A stretch of DNA of 12,461 nucleotides. Source: Nitrospira sp. GTDB taxonomy: Bacteria > UBA9089 > CG2-30-40-21 > SBAY01. The translations under genes and the position numbers were made by a program. Where the stretch lies: assembly GCA_005239945.1 (NCBI GenBank), contig SBAY01000180.1:1-12461 (forward strand), given 5' to 3'. Below, piece after piece: positions 1 to 7,505 of the stretch (position 1 is the stretch's first letter; the number at the start of each line of letters is the position of its first letter). The notes beneath the pieces are model-generated. The model saw only the letters and a list, made by a program, of their open reading frames with translations, made no database searches and was not told the origin of the DNA.

Positions 1-323
1 ATGTCGCTACGCTCCATCCCATCTTCCACCAGCCATACCATTACACAGTTATCTAGATTACTCAATTATAAACATCAATATAACATATTATACGAGAAAG
101 GAAAAGAGAAGAAAATGGCGTGCCCGATTTGTGTGGTGCTATAGTGTATGTAGCCGGTGCTGCTCACTCTAATTATGGTGGGATGTCAACTCAGAGAATT
201 TTAGATATAAAAAAATTTTGGCTACATTATTTTAAAGAATGTAATGCCAGCAATATCGAATACGGCAGCAGTTTGTTAGACTATAATTATTAGATGATGA
301 ACATCATGGACTACTAAAATAAT
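1..323 (+). other. Stretch upstream of the operon with two short overlapping open frames, possible gene debris
   Basis: No recognisable gene. Two short + strand frames overlap. One runs from the ATG at 1 to a TAG at 142-144 (47 codons). The other is open from 84 to a TAG at 291-293 and includes a GTG at 120 and a short stretch reading AGAAHSNYGGMSTQR. Both read like ordinary protein rather than low-complexity sequence, and the 58-nt overlap suggests one ancestral gene with a frameshift, but I recognise no family. A TATAAT-like hexamer lies at 282-287 without a convincing -35 box, so I do not call a promoter. The operon promoter may lie here or left of the window. Confidence 0.25.
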
Positions 324-656
324 ATGCGTATATTCTGGGATTTTTTGCTAATTATAAGTATTGGAATATGGATTATAGGATTAGCTGCGCAAGGTTATCT
401 GCCACCACAATACTCAGCCTTGTTTCTTGTTGGTCTTGTATTCTTTATTGCAATGATAAAGGCAAAAGGCAGCATAGGACGACTTATCAGATTTTTATTC
501 AGAGTATCACTGCCGATAGCTTCGTTATTAACCTTTGTAATAGTCTTTGGCGAAGGCAACTTAAAAGAAACAAGTAGCATTTTAATCCATTTATTTGGTC
601 TTTTAATTGTTCTATTTGGCCTTTATATAATGTTTAGCGGACTGTTTAGGAGGTAA
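324..656 (+). CDS. Small four-helix membrane protein of unknown function, first gene before cmr1
   Basis: A 110-residue, strongly hydrophobic protein with four likely membrane-spanning segments at about residues 5-24, 28-46, 56-76 and 84-107. They are joined by very short loops, and positive residues (KAKGSIGR, RLIR, FRR) sit near the membrane edges. There is no cleavable-looking signal peptide and no visible soluble domain. The ATG at 324 lacks a clear ribosome-binding site, and an in-frame stop at 315-317 rules out a longer protein. Its TAA stop (654-656) overlaps the cmr1 Shine-Dalgarno, so it is probably co-transcribed and possibly translationally coupled with the Cmr operon. Type III loci often carry membrane-protein accessories, but this one has no CARF or other ligand-binding domain, so a CRISPR role rests only on position. 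I do not recognise the family. Confidence 0.6.
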   Translation: MRIFWDFLLIISIGIWIIGLAAQGYLPPQYSALFLVGLVFFIAMIKAKGSIGRLIRFLFRVSLPIASLLTFVIVFGEGNLKETSSILIHLFGLLIVLFGLYIMFSGLFRR

Positions 657-662
657 CGGCAA

Positions 663-1499
663 ATGAAGTCTATTAAGTTTACATTAGAAACAATTACGCC
701 ATTATTTCTTGCTGGAGCGGATGGTCAAACACCAGAATTACGACCACCTTCAATTAAAGGTATGATGCGGTTCTGGTGGCGGGCTGTAAAGGGATTAAGT
801 GATATTAGGAAATTACAGGAAGAAGAAGCAAAGATTTTTGGAATTCAGGAGAAAAAAGCGCCATTTTCCATAAAAATAGAGGATTCGGGTCTAATATCTG
901 GACCACATAGACCTCTTCCGCATAGTTCCAATCCAAGGAAACAATTTTCCTTTCAAGGGTTTGATGCAAATCAAACTTTTAGTGTAACTTTAAGCTGTAA
1001 GGATAAAGGCAAGATAAATGACTACAAAAACACCTTTGAACTTTCTTTGCTATTAGGAGGCTTAGGAAAAAGAACAAGAAGAGGTTTTGGAAGTTTAAGG
1101 ATAATAGACTGGGATTTCAAATCAGAGGACGAAATAAGAAACACAATTTTAGGCTTAATGAATAGCATTAATAATGATTTCCAAATCAATGGTTCAATAA
1201 TTGAGCGTATCAATAAAAGTAGAAGTAATTATCCAGTAATTACAGAGGTTTATTTTGGAAGTGTATCCAAAAATTCTGATGCGTTACTGAAAAATATAGG
1301 GCAAGCATCTCATAACCATTGTAACCCTTCTCTTGGAAATGGGAATCCTCAGATGAGCTCCCCTGTAATAGCAAGGATTCAAAGAATCAATGGTGGATAT
1401 CTACCAATAGTAACAAAGTTAAGTTCGCATTTTCCTAACGGATATCCTTATTATAATTTAAGGAAGCAGAATAATTTTATTGCGGAGGTGCTCTCTTGA
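663..1499 (+). CDS. cmr1: Cmr1, RAMP subunit of the type III-B effector
   Basis: Cmr1 is the RRM-fold (RAMP) subunit at the 3' end of the crRNA in the Cmr complex, where it contacts the guide and target RNA. The 278-residue protein starts with the family N-terminus: a beta strand (KFTLETITPLFLAG) followed by RPPSIKGMMRFWWRA at residues 27-41, the typical Cmr1 signature. A glycine- and arginine-rich loop, GGLGKRTRRGFGS, lies at about 132-144, as expected of RAMP RNA-binding loops. The ATG at 663 has a strong AGGAGGT at 648-654, 8 nt upstream. The TGA stop overlaps the TTG start of cmr2 by 4 nt. It is somewhat shorter than Cmr1 proteins I know (over 300 residues), but no domain is obviously missing. 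Recognition is from motifs and gene order. Confidence 0.95.
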   Translation: MKSIKFTLETITPLFLAGADGQTPELRPPSIKGMMRFWWRAVKGLSDIRKLQEEEAKIFGIQEKKAPFSIKIEDSGLISGPHRPLPHSSNPRKQFSFQGFDANQTFSVTLSCKDKGKINDYKNTFELSLLLGGLGKRTRRGFGSLRIIDWDFKSEDEIRNTILGLMNSINNDFQINGSIIERINKSRSNYPVITEVYFGSVSKNSDALLKNIGQASHNHCNPSLGNGNPQMSSPVIARIQRINGGYLPIVTKLSSHFPNGYPYYNLRKQNNFIAEVLS

Positions 1500-3049
1500 A
1501 TAACCAAAAAATAAAAGCCTTCTTTCACGACCCTATTGATAAGCCTTTTAACCTAACTACACATGTTGAGCGAGCCGAAGAATACTACCGTATATTAGAC
1601 ATAGAAGCAGATTTTTTAGATGAAAGCATCAAACAAAGCGACCATATCTCTGCTGCTGCAGACAGGGTAGTCTTCCCCAGAGATAAAAATGGGAATAAGA
1701 TAATGATTAGCTTTGAAAAAGAGGCAGAGCTTACTCATCCTCTTGGAAGTGGAAGTATCAAGATTAGTAACTATGTCTACATAAATCCGGATCCAAATGA
1801 AGTGAAAAATGTTGTCAATCAGACGATACAAAAGATTAAAGCAGAGGCTAAAGGCGATAAGAAATTGTTATTGTTGAACTTGTGGAGAAATATCCCGGAT
1901 GCCTTTGAAGAATTTGAATTGACCAATTTCAAGCTTGGCAATTTGTGGAACTTGCTTCCAGCAGATACAAGAATCCCTGACAATTCAATATTAAACCATA
2001 ACTGGCTTGCTTGCGCTATTGTAGGTTCTTTACCTCATCCTGCCTTTCTCAAGTTCTCAATCGGCCCTATTCAAGGCTTTATAGCCAATGCCAAAAGAAC
2101 AGAAGACTACTGGATGGGAAGCTTTTTGTTGTCTTACTTGATGTCAAAGGCAATCGAGGTTATTATTGAAGAAATAGGGCCAGAGCATGTGATATTCCCT
2201 TTTATTAAAGGCCAGCCCTTGATTGATAAATTCTTGATGGATAAATACAGTCTACCCATAAAAAATGACCGTCGTAAACAAATAAAGATCCCATCTCTGT
2301 CCAATATAGTATTTGCCATCCTCCCTTCAGAAAACTCAAGGAATATTGCCGAGAAGATGAAAGCTAAGGTTAGCTATTCTATTGAAGAAGAAATCTCTAA
2401 ATCAATAAAGGGAAAATTTGGCGATATCTTTAATGATAGTAGTATCTTTGAAATTTGGGACAAACAGGTCAGGGATCTAATTGAAGTTTATTACACCATT
2501 TATAAATGGTCAGCTTCAATAGATGAACTAAAGAGTCAATATGAGAAAATATTTGACTCTTCACCTAAAGTATCAAAAAGTAAATATGAAAACCTTGGTA
2601 CTTATTGGCAAAGTATGTATAGAATATTAGATTCATCATTCAATTCAAGAAAAAATCTCAGGAATTTCAGCCAACCTCAATCAAAAGATGAAGCTATAAA
2701 ATGCTCTATGTGTGGGGAAAGAGAGGTATTGCACCCAGTGTCAATTACCAAATCAAGTGAACTTACTAAATTTTGGAAGGAAATAGGGGAAAGGTATCCA
2801 GATAAGATTGACATAAGAGGTAGAGATAAACTATGTGCGGTCTGTTTTATAAAAAGAATGGCTGGGGAATATTATTTCAGGAAGGATGTTTTCGAGGAAA
2901 AAGACAGTATTAATTATCCTTCTACCTCGACAATTACCGCCTTGCCCTTTAAAACAAAGGTGATCCAAAGCTGGCAAAAGACATTTCCAATTGTGAAGAA
3001 CTATAATGAATTATTAAGACAGCTTGGGATTTCCATGAACTTTAATTAG
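1496..3049 (+). CDS. cmr2: Cas10/Cmr2, N-terminal half (HD, first palm, zinc finger), ended by an in-frame TAG
   Basis: This is the first 517 codons of Cas10, the large signalling subunit of the Cmr complex. The HD nuclease-type domain opens with an H11-D12 pair (FFHDPIDKP) and SDHISAAADR at 48-57. The motif near residues 157-168 reads DTRIPDNSILNH, whereas I remember PDHS as usual in Cmr2, so one histidine may be replaced by N163. The first palm domain shows FSIGPIQGFIANAKRTEDYW at about 187-206. A four-cysteine zinc finger uses C403, C406, C447 and C450. The TTG start at 1496 has GGAGGT at 1484-1489 and overlaps the cmr1 stop. The frame ends at TAG 3047-3049. The next gene continues in exactly the same frame, and together they reach the normal size of Cmr2 (about 909 codons). 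Either half alone would be incomplete. Confidence 0.93.
   Translation: MNNQKIKAFFHDPIDKPFNLTTHVERAEEYYRILDIEADFLDESIKQSDHISAAADRVVFPRDKNGNKIMISFEKEAELTHPLGSGSIKISNYVYINPDPNEVKNVVNQTIQKIKAEAKGDKKLLLLNLWRNIPDAFEEFELTNFKLGNLWNLLPADTRIPDNSILNHNWLACAIVGSLPHPAFLKFSIGPIQGFIANAKRTEDYWMGSFLLSYLMSKAIEVIIEEIGPEHVIFPFIKGQPLIDKFLMDKYSLPIKNDRRKQIKIPSLSNIVFAILPSENSRNIAEKMKAKVSYSIEEEISKSIKGKFGDIFNDSSIFEIWDKQVRDLIEVYYTIYKWSASIDELKSQYEKIFDSSPKVSKSKYENLGTYWQSMYRILDSSFNSRKNLRNFSQPQSKDEAIKCSMCGEREVLHPVSITKSSELTKFWKEIGERYPDKIDIRGRDKLCAVCFIKRMAGEYYFRKDVFEEKDSINYPSTSTITALPFKTKVIQSWQKTFPIVKNYNELLRQLGISMNFN
3047..3049 (+). other. In-frame amber codon interrupting cas10
   Basis: This single TAG is the only thing separating the two Cas10 halves. 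The codons on either side (AAT before; AAG, TTG, ATA, AGA after) are in the same frame, with no insertion or deletion. It falls in the linker between the zinc-finger region and the second palm (GGDD) domain. The downstream half has no AGGAGG-type site, unlike its operon neighbours. Possible explanations are a nonsense mutation, an assembly or sequencing error (one base from AAG, CAG, GAG, TTG, TCG, TGG or TAT/TAC), stop-codon readthrough, or reinitiation at the TTG 3 nt later giving a two-chain Cas10. TAG also ends cmr6 and the RT gene here, which argues against genome-wide amber recoding. Confidence 0.9.
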
Positions 3050-3052
3050 AAG

Positions 3053-4225
3053 TTGATAAGATATATTCCTGATAAGGCATTAAAATTCTTTGAGAACAGT
3101 GAGGAAAAACGCAGAGAATTTGTTGACTTTTTAGCCTTTGATGGACAATGGATTTATGAGGAGAGTTTTACAAAGAAATTCTTAGAAGATAATGGAGTTA
3201 GATATGATAAAGAAATAGTTGGTGGAGTAAAATGTGCTATTAGGAAGATACAAGAGATGATTGGGGAGAAGCCCTCAAAATACTTTGCCGTCTTGGCTAT
3301 GGACGGAGATGATATGGGAAAATGGCTAAGCGGCACCCACAAAAACTGGCCTTACTGGGAGGATGTAGTTCATTCAAAGACCATAGAGTTATTTGACGAA
3401 AAGACAAAGAGAAATCTCTCCCCTGCTATTCACTCATTTATTAGTAAGTCTCTAAACTTTTTCTCTCTCAAACTGGTGAGAGATGTCATTGAGTTTGATT
3501 ACCCAGGAAAGCTCATTTACTCTGGTGGAGATGATGTTCTGGCGTTTTTGCCACTTGATTATGCGTTAAAGGCAGCAGAAAAGACAAGATTCACCTTTTC
3601 TGGGAATTTAAATGAAAAGAGAGAGATAAACCTGAATCAGACCAATGGTTATCTTGTAATAAACAAAGAAAAAGGCGGCAAGGTTGTTATCCCTACCCTT
3701 GGGAACAAAGCTACAATGAGTGCAGGTATTGTTATCGCCCACAAAAATCATGACCTGCAAGATATATTAAGGCAGGTAAGAGCTGCAGAAGAAGAGGCAA
3801 AAAAAATTAATGGGAAGGATGCCTTTATGCTAAAGATACTGAAGCATTCTGGTGAAATAACTACCTGTAGAATGCACTGGAAGGTGAATGGGAAAAGAAC
3901 CGTTCTGCAATTTAATGAAATCCTCGAAAACATCTCAGAAGATGATGGTTTGTCTATGTCATTCTTTTCTGCAATGGCTGCTGAGCTTATGAAACTGTCA
4001 CAAGGTGTTAGTCTTACCCTGGTTAATTCCCTTTTAGGCAGGCAGTTAAAACAGCATATCCACCTAAAAAGGGAAAAAGATGAATCAAAAAAGGAATATG
4101 AAGAGAGAAAAATAGAATTGCATAGTAAACTTAAGAGTGTCTTTGAAACTCTTTTTGAGGCATCAGAGAACAAGATTGACCTTGTCTTAACCTTAAGATT
4201 CTTAGCCACTGGAAGGAAGAGATGA
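3053..4225 (+). CDS. cmr2: Cas10/Cmr2, C-terminal half (GGDD cyclase palm and D4 domain)
   Basis: The second half of Cas10 would make cyclic oligoadenylates from ATP when the complex binds target RNA. The palm domain begins with YFAVLAMDGDDMGKWLSG (about residues 77-94, metal-binding aspartates near D84-D87). The cyclase signature SGGDD is at residues 157-161 and is intact. TMSAGIVIAHKNHDLQDIL and a charged helix rich in E and K follow, then the alpha-helical D4 domain to residue 390. The assigned start is a TTG 3 nt after the TAG of the first half, in the same frame. No good ribosome-binding site precedes it, so independent initiation would probably be weak or depend on reinitiation. The stop overlaps the cmr3 start (ATGA). 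Whether this is a separate polypeptide or the rest of one broken or read-through gene cannot be decided from sequence. Confidence 0.92.
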   Translation: MIRYIPDKALKFFENSEEKRREFVDFLAFDGQWIYEESFTKKFLEDNGVRYDKEIVGGVKCAIRKIQEMIGEKPSKYFAVLAMDGDDMGKWLSGTHKNWPYWEDVVHSKTIELFDEKTKRNLSPAIHSFISKSLNFFSLKLVRDVIEFDYPGKLIYSGGDDVLAFLPLDYALKAAEKTRFTFSGNLNEKREINLNQTNGYLVINKEKGGKVVIPTLGNKATMSAGIVIAHKNHDLQDILRQVRAAEEEAKKINGKDAFMLKILKHSGEITTCRMHWKVNGKRTVLQFNEILENISEDDGLSMSFFSAMAAELMKLSQGVSLTLVNSLLGRQLKQHIHLKREKDESKKEYEERKIELHSKLKSVFETLFEASENKIDLVLTLRFLATGRKR

Positions 4226-5355
4226 GAATAAACATAACACCCGTAGATGTATTGTTTTTCAGGGACTCAAAACCCTTTGGACGAAGCATGGAGCATTTTG
4301 CAAAGTCTATATTTCCACCATCTTCTCAGACTCTATACGGAGCCTTAAGAACCAAAGTATTAGAGGATTTGGGATGTAATTACATGGAGTATAGAAATGG
4401 CAGGTTGGTGCTCGCCAATGAGGATAGCCTTGAGAAAGTCAAAAAGGCGGAAGGAGAGATTGGGTTTCCTGATAGGGTTGGCAGTTTTAGCCTCAAAGGG
4501 CCTCTACTATTAAAAGATAACAATACTATTTATCTTAAGGTTCCAGCAGATGTTAAGGAAATAGATGGAGGATATAAGGTATTAGAGCCATTTGATTGGA
4601 CAAATTCTAATGTAGAAACAGACCTGGAAACAATAGGTAATTATCCTCACATAAAGACTGATTCGGGAGTTAAAGATGCCAAAGGGTATATCTCATTGCA
4701 GACATTTAATGACTATGCACTGGGAGCAGAAATTAAAGAGGTTGTCTCTTGTGAAGAGGTTTTTTCTCATGAAATAAGAACCGTGATTGGAACTGAAGCT
4801 GAGCGTAATACATCAAAGGAGGGACAGTTGTATACGGTGGGATTTGTAAGAATGCAGAAAGACTGGTCATTCTATGCTGAAATTGATAGTTTATCTTTTC
4901 TGCCTGAAGCAGGATTAATCAAGTTTGGCGGGGCAAATAGGGTATGCGAGTATGAGACGATGGATGATTGTCCATTGAAGCATTACAAGATGAACGAAAT
5001 AAAAGACTCAATCAAAGAAAGCAAGAAATTTAAAATTGTCTTTCTGACTCATGCAGAGTTCAATAATGGCTGGATTTCTAATAGCTTTAGCAGAGACCTT
5101 GAGCTCCAGTTAGAAGGAAGTCTGAAAATAAGACTTATCTCAGCCTGTCTTTGTCGGCCTGATGTTATCTTAGGCTGGGATTTAGCAAAAAAGAAAGCAA
5201 AGCCCTTGAGAAGATTAGTTCCTGCAGGCTCTGTCTATTACTTTGAACTATTGGAAGGAGGTGTAGATGAGTTATTTAAAAAACTAAACCTTGTAAATTT
5301 TTCAGATAACAATCAAAACATGGGGTTTGGATTAACCTTAATAGGAGGGTGGTAA
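4222..5355 (+). CDS. cmr3: Cmr3, crRNA 5'-handle-binding RAMP subunit
   Basis: Cmr3 pairs with Cas10 at the base of the Cmr complex and helps hold the 5' handle of the crRNA. This 377-residue protein has the typical N-terminus VDVLFFRDSKPFG (about residues 8-20), followed by SIFPPSSQTLYGALRTKVL (about 29-47), the most characteristic Cmr3 stretch. The centre contains FGGANRVCEYE, and the C-terminus ends in the glycine-rich MGFGLTLIGGW. The ATG at 4222 overlaps the TGA of the Cas10 C-terminal half by 4 nt, indicating translational coupling. The length is normal. The gene ends 2 nt before the preferred start of cmr4, and its last codons form the cmr4 Shine-Dalgarno. Confidence 0.95.
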   Translation: MRINITPVDVLFFRDSKPFGRSMEHFAKSIFPPSSQTLYGALRTKVLEDLGCNYMEYRNGRLVLANEDSLEKVKKAEGEIGFPDRVGSFSLKGPLLLKDNNTIYLKVPADVKEIDGGYKVLEPFDWTNSNVETDLETIGNYPHIKTDSGVKDAKGYISLQTFNDYALGAEIKEVVSCEEVFSHEIRTVIGTEAERNTSKEGQLYTVGFVRMQKDWSFYAEIDSLSFLPEAGLIKFGGANRVCEYETMDDCPLKHYKMNEIKDSIKESKKFKIVFLTHAEFNNGWISNSFSRDLELQLEGSLKIRLISACLCRPDVILGWDLAKKKAKPLRRLVPAGSVYYFELLEGGVDELFKKLNLVNFSDNNQNMGFGLTLIGGW

Positions 5356-5357
5356 AA

Positions 5358-6236
5358 ATGTTTGACAAAAGTGCAATTGGAATTTTTATTGTTGAGAGTC
5401 CACTTCATTGTGGAACAGGGCAGGATGTGGGTGTCGTTGACCAGCCAATACAACGGGAACGGCATACCAATTATCCAAGGATTCAAGGCTCAGAGGTAAA
5501 AGGTAGCTTTAGAAGATATTACAAAAACAGTGACATAGAGGAAATTTTTGGGCCAGAAGAAGGTGGTGAAGAAGAGGATAAATATGCCTCGGCAGTCTCT
5601 TTTGGAGATGCCAGGGTGTTGTTTTTTCCTGTCAAATCCTTGAAAGGAACCTATGTCTGGATAACCTGTCAGGATGTCTTGGATAAATTCTCGCGAACCT
5701 TAAAGATGGCCAATATCAATAGCATCACTATGCCCAGCATAACAGCTCCCCCTGATGATGAAAGTATTATTATCTATGATAGTTCCATATCCGTTAATGA
5801 AAGGGTTGTCATTGAGGAGTATATGTTTAATGCTCAAAATAGAAATCCAAACGAGTTTGCTTCACTTATAGACAAGATAGTTCCATCTAGCATAACCGAA
5901 TATAGCTACTTGAATAGTGGCTTGAAGAAGAAACTCTGTATTGTCTCTGACGACAACTTCAAGGAGTTTACAACTATGTCAACAGAGGTGATAACAAGAA
6001 TTAATGTTGATAATGATACTGGCGTGGTAAAAAGTGGGGCATTATGGACAGAGGAATATTTGCCAACCGATACTATCCTCTATTTTCCTGTATTTGCGGT
6101 AAAACCGAGAAAAGTAGGTAGTTCAATCTCTACTGCACAAGATGTTTTAGGTAAAATTAAAACCATCAATTCCTACATTCAAGTAGGTGGAAACGAAACA
6201 GTTGGCAAAGGCTATGTCAGAGTCAACTGGATATAA
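5358..6236 (+). CDS. cmr4: Cmr4, backbone subunit and target-RNA nuclease
   Basis: Cmr4 is the repeated backbone (Cas7-type) subunit that cuts target RNA at 6-nt intervals. The 292-residue protein shows the classic Cmr4 opening: ESPLHCGTGQ (13-22), then VVDQPIQRERHT (26-37) and RIQGSEVKGSFRR just after. D28 corresponds by position to the catalytic aspartate known in archaeal Cmr4, so RNA cleavage is predicted to be retained. The C-terminus has the glycine-containing VGGNETVGKGYVRV loop. I chose the ATG at 5358 because AGGAGGG at 5343-5349 lies 8 nt upstream; the GTG at 5349 is also in frame but sits in the Shine-Dalgarno itself. cmr5 follows after 13 nt. Confidence 0.95.
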   Translation: MFDKSAIGIFIVESPLHCGTGQDVGVVDQPIQRERHTNYPRIQGSEVKGSFRRYYKNSDIEEIFGPEEGGEEEDKYASAVSFGDARVLFFPVKSLKGTYVWITCQDVLDKFSRTLKMANINSITMPSITAPPDDESIIIYDSSISVNERVVIEEYMFNAQNRNPNEFASLIDKIVPSSITEYSYLNSGLKKKLCIVSDDNFKEFTTMSTEVITRINVDNDTGVVKSGALWTEEYLPTDTILYFPVFAVKPRKVGSSISTAQDVLGKIKTINSYIQVGGNETVGKGYVRVNWI

Positions 6237-6249
6237 GGAGGGATAAAAG

Positions 6250-6624
6250 ATGGCTTTAAAAACATTGGAACAGGAACGGGCAGCATTTGCTTTTAGTAAG
6301 ATAGAAAGTGTCAAGCAGAGTAGTGGAAACAAGGATTACAGATCCCTTGTCAGGGGCTTTTCCTCAATGATTCTGCTTAATGGACTGGGGCAGGCGCTTG
6401 CCTTCTTAAAGGCAAAGGGGAAAAACAAGAATGACAATCACCACGAAATCCTATATCAGCATATCAATCTGTGGCTTAAAGAATATTTTGGTATAGAGGA
6501 AGATTTCAATATCCTTGAAAAAATCCGTAATGAAGATAGCTACCAATACAGGCTATACACTAAAGAGACCCTTGCCTTTTTAGTCTGGCTCAAAAAGTTT
6601 GCTGAGGCAGAGCTGCCAGATTAA
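6250..6624 (+). CDS. cmr5: Cmr5, small subunit of the Cmr complex
   Basis: Cmr5 is the small all-helical subunit that forms the inner filament along the crRNA-target duplex. At 124 residues it has the expected size. The family pattern is visible: MALKTLEQERAAFAFSKIES at the N-terminus, a central FSSMILLNGLGQALAFLKAK helix (about 38-57), and a C-terminal TKETLAFLVWLKKFAEAEL helix. A strong AAGGAGGG at 6235-6242 lies 7 nt before the ATG. It overlaps the end of cmr4, whose stop is at 6234-6236. cmr6 begins 19 nt after the TAA. No nuclease motif is expected or seen. Confidence 0.95.
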   Translation: MALKTLEQERAAFAFSKIESVKQSSGNKDYRSLVRGFSSMILLNGLGQALAFLKAKGKNKNDNHHEILYQHINLWLKEYFGIEEDFNILEKIRNEDSYQYRLYTKETLAFLVWLKKFAEAELPD

Positions 6625-6643
6625 GCAAAAAGGAGGAGAGATT

Positions 6644-7477
6644 ATGGCTATTCCGTTAAATCAAGAGTTGGGGGGAATAATCAATTCCCAATTTTCTAAT
6701 ATCAGTAATGCAAATCTATTGTTTACTAAGTATGTTATAGGATGGCGAAACAACTGGGAATTTGAGAGTAAAGACAAAGGGGAATTCTTAAAGAAAGCAT
6801 TAGAAATCAAATATGACAAGAAAACTTTTAAGAAATTTTTAAAACGCTGGCAATTATTATTAAAAGAAACTACCGCTACCCAAATAACAGGCAAGGTCTT
6901 ATGGCGACTTGTCGTTGGACTTGGCTCTGGGAGTGTGCTGGAGACATCCATGACTCTCCATCATACTCTTGGAGTGCCATATATCCCAGGCAGTGCCTTA
7001 AAAGGGGTAGTTAGCTCATATTATGTAGAGAAAAATGGCAGAGAGGATGAAGATTACAATGAGTTATTTGGCAACCAAACTCAGAAAGGTAAGGTTACAT
7101 TCTTAGATGCCTATCCAAAGCAATTTCCGACCTTAGAGCTGGATATTATGAACCCACACTATCCAGAATATTATTCTGAAGGGAAGGCACCTGCTGATTG
7201 GATGAAACCAACACCAATAAAATTTCTGACCGTCAAGAAAGACACAGAATTTATCTTTGCTTTCAAGACTGAGGACGAAAGCCTGAAAAAGCAGATAACA
7301 ACACTTCTAAAAGAAGCACTCCAGGATTTTGGGATAGGGGCAAAGACATCAGTTGGTTATGGATTTTTTCAAAACTTAAAAGAAGAGATTGCGGAAGGGA
7401 CAACACCAGAAGAAATTTTAACTCCAGCCACTCCTGATAAGGCAATACAAGAACTGCCTCACTATCTAAAGAATTAG
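6644..7477 (+). CDS. cmr6: Cmr6, RAMP subunit of the Cmr complex
   Basis: Cmr6 is a Cas7-type RAMP subunit next to Cmr1 at the 3' end of the crRNA. This 277-residue protein carries the family core LVVGLGSGSVLETSMTLHHT followed by GVPYIPGSALKGVVSSYYVE, then NELFGNQTQKGKVTFLDAYP, and a C-terminal GIGAKTSVGYGFF glycine loop. An N-terminal region of about 80 residues precedes the RAMP core, as usual for Cmr6. I chose the ATG at 6644 because AAGGAGG at 6630-6636 is 7 nt upstream. The frame is open further up to a TTG at 6599, but that would overlap cmr5 and has no ribosome-binding site. It ends with TAG, 28 nt before the CARF-HEPN gene. Confidence 0.94.
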   Translation: MAIPLNQELGGIINSQFSNISNANLLFTKYVIGWRNNWEFESKDKGEFLKKALEIKYDKKTFKKFLKRWQLLLKETTATQITGKVLWRLVVGLGSGSVLETSMTLHHTLGVPYIPGSALKGVVSSYYVEKNGREDEDYNELFGNQTQKGKVTFLDAYPKQFPTLELDIMNPHYPEYYSEGKAPADWMKPTPIKFLTVKKDTEFIFAFKTEDESLKKQITTLLKEALQDFGIGAKTSVGYGFFQNLKEEIAEGTTPEEILTPATPDKAIQELPHYLKN

Positions 7478-7505
7478 AACGAACTCAAAGAGGAGGTCAT
7501 ATTGT

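Noticed and set aside
3047..3049. Genome-wide use of TAG as a sense codon
   Set aside because: TAG ends cmr6 (7475-7477) and the RT gene (11486-11488) at sensible places, so general recoding is unlikely.
3748..4209. 153-codon minus-strand frame
   Set aside because: It lies wholly opposite the conserved cyclase/D4 part of cas10, and its serine- and phenylalanine-rich composition is that of an antisense shadow.
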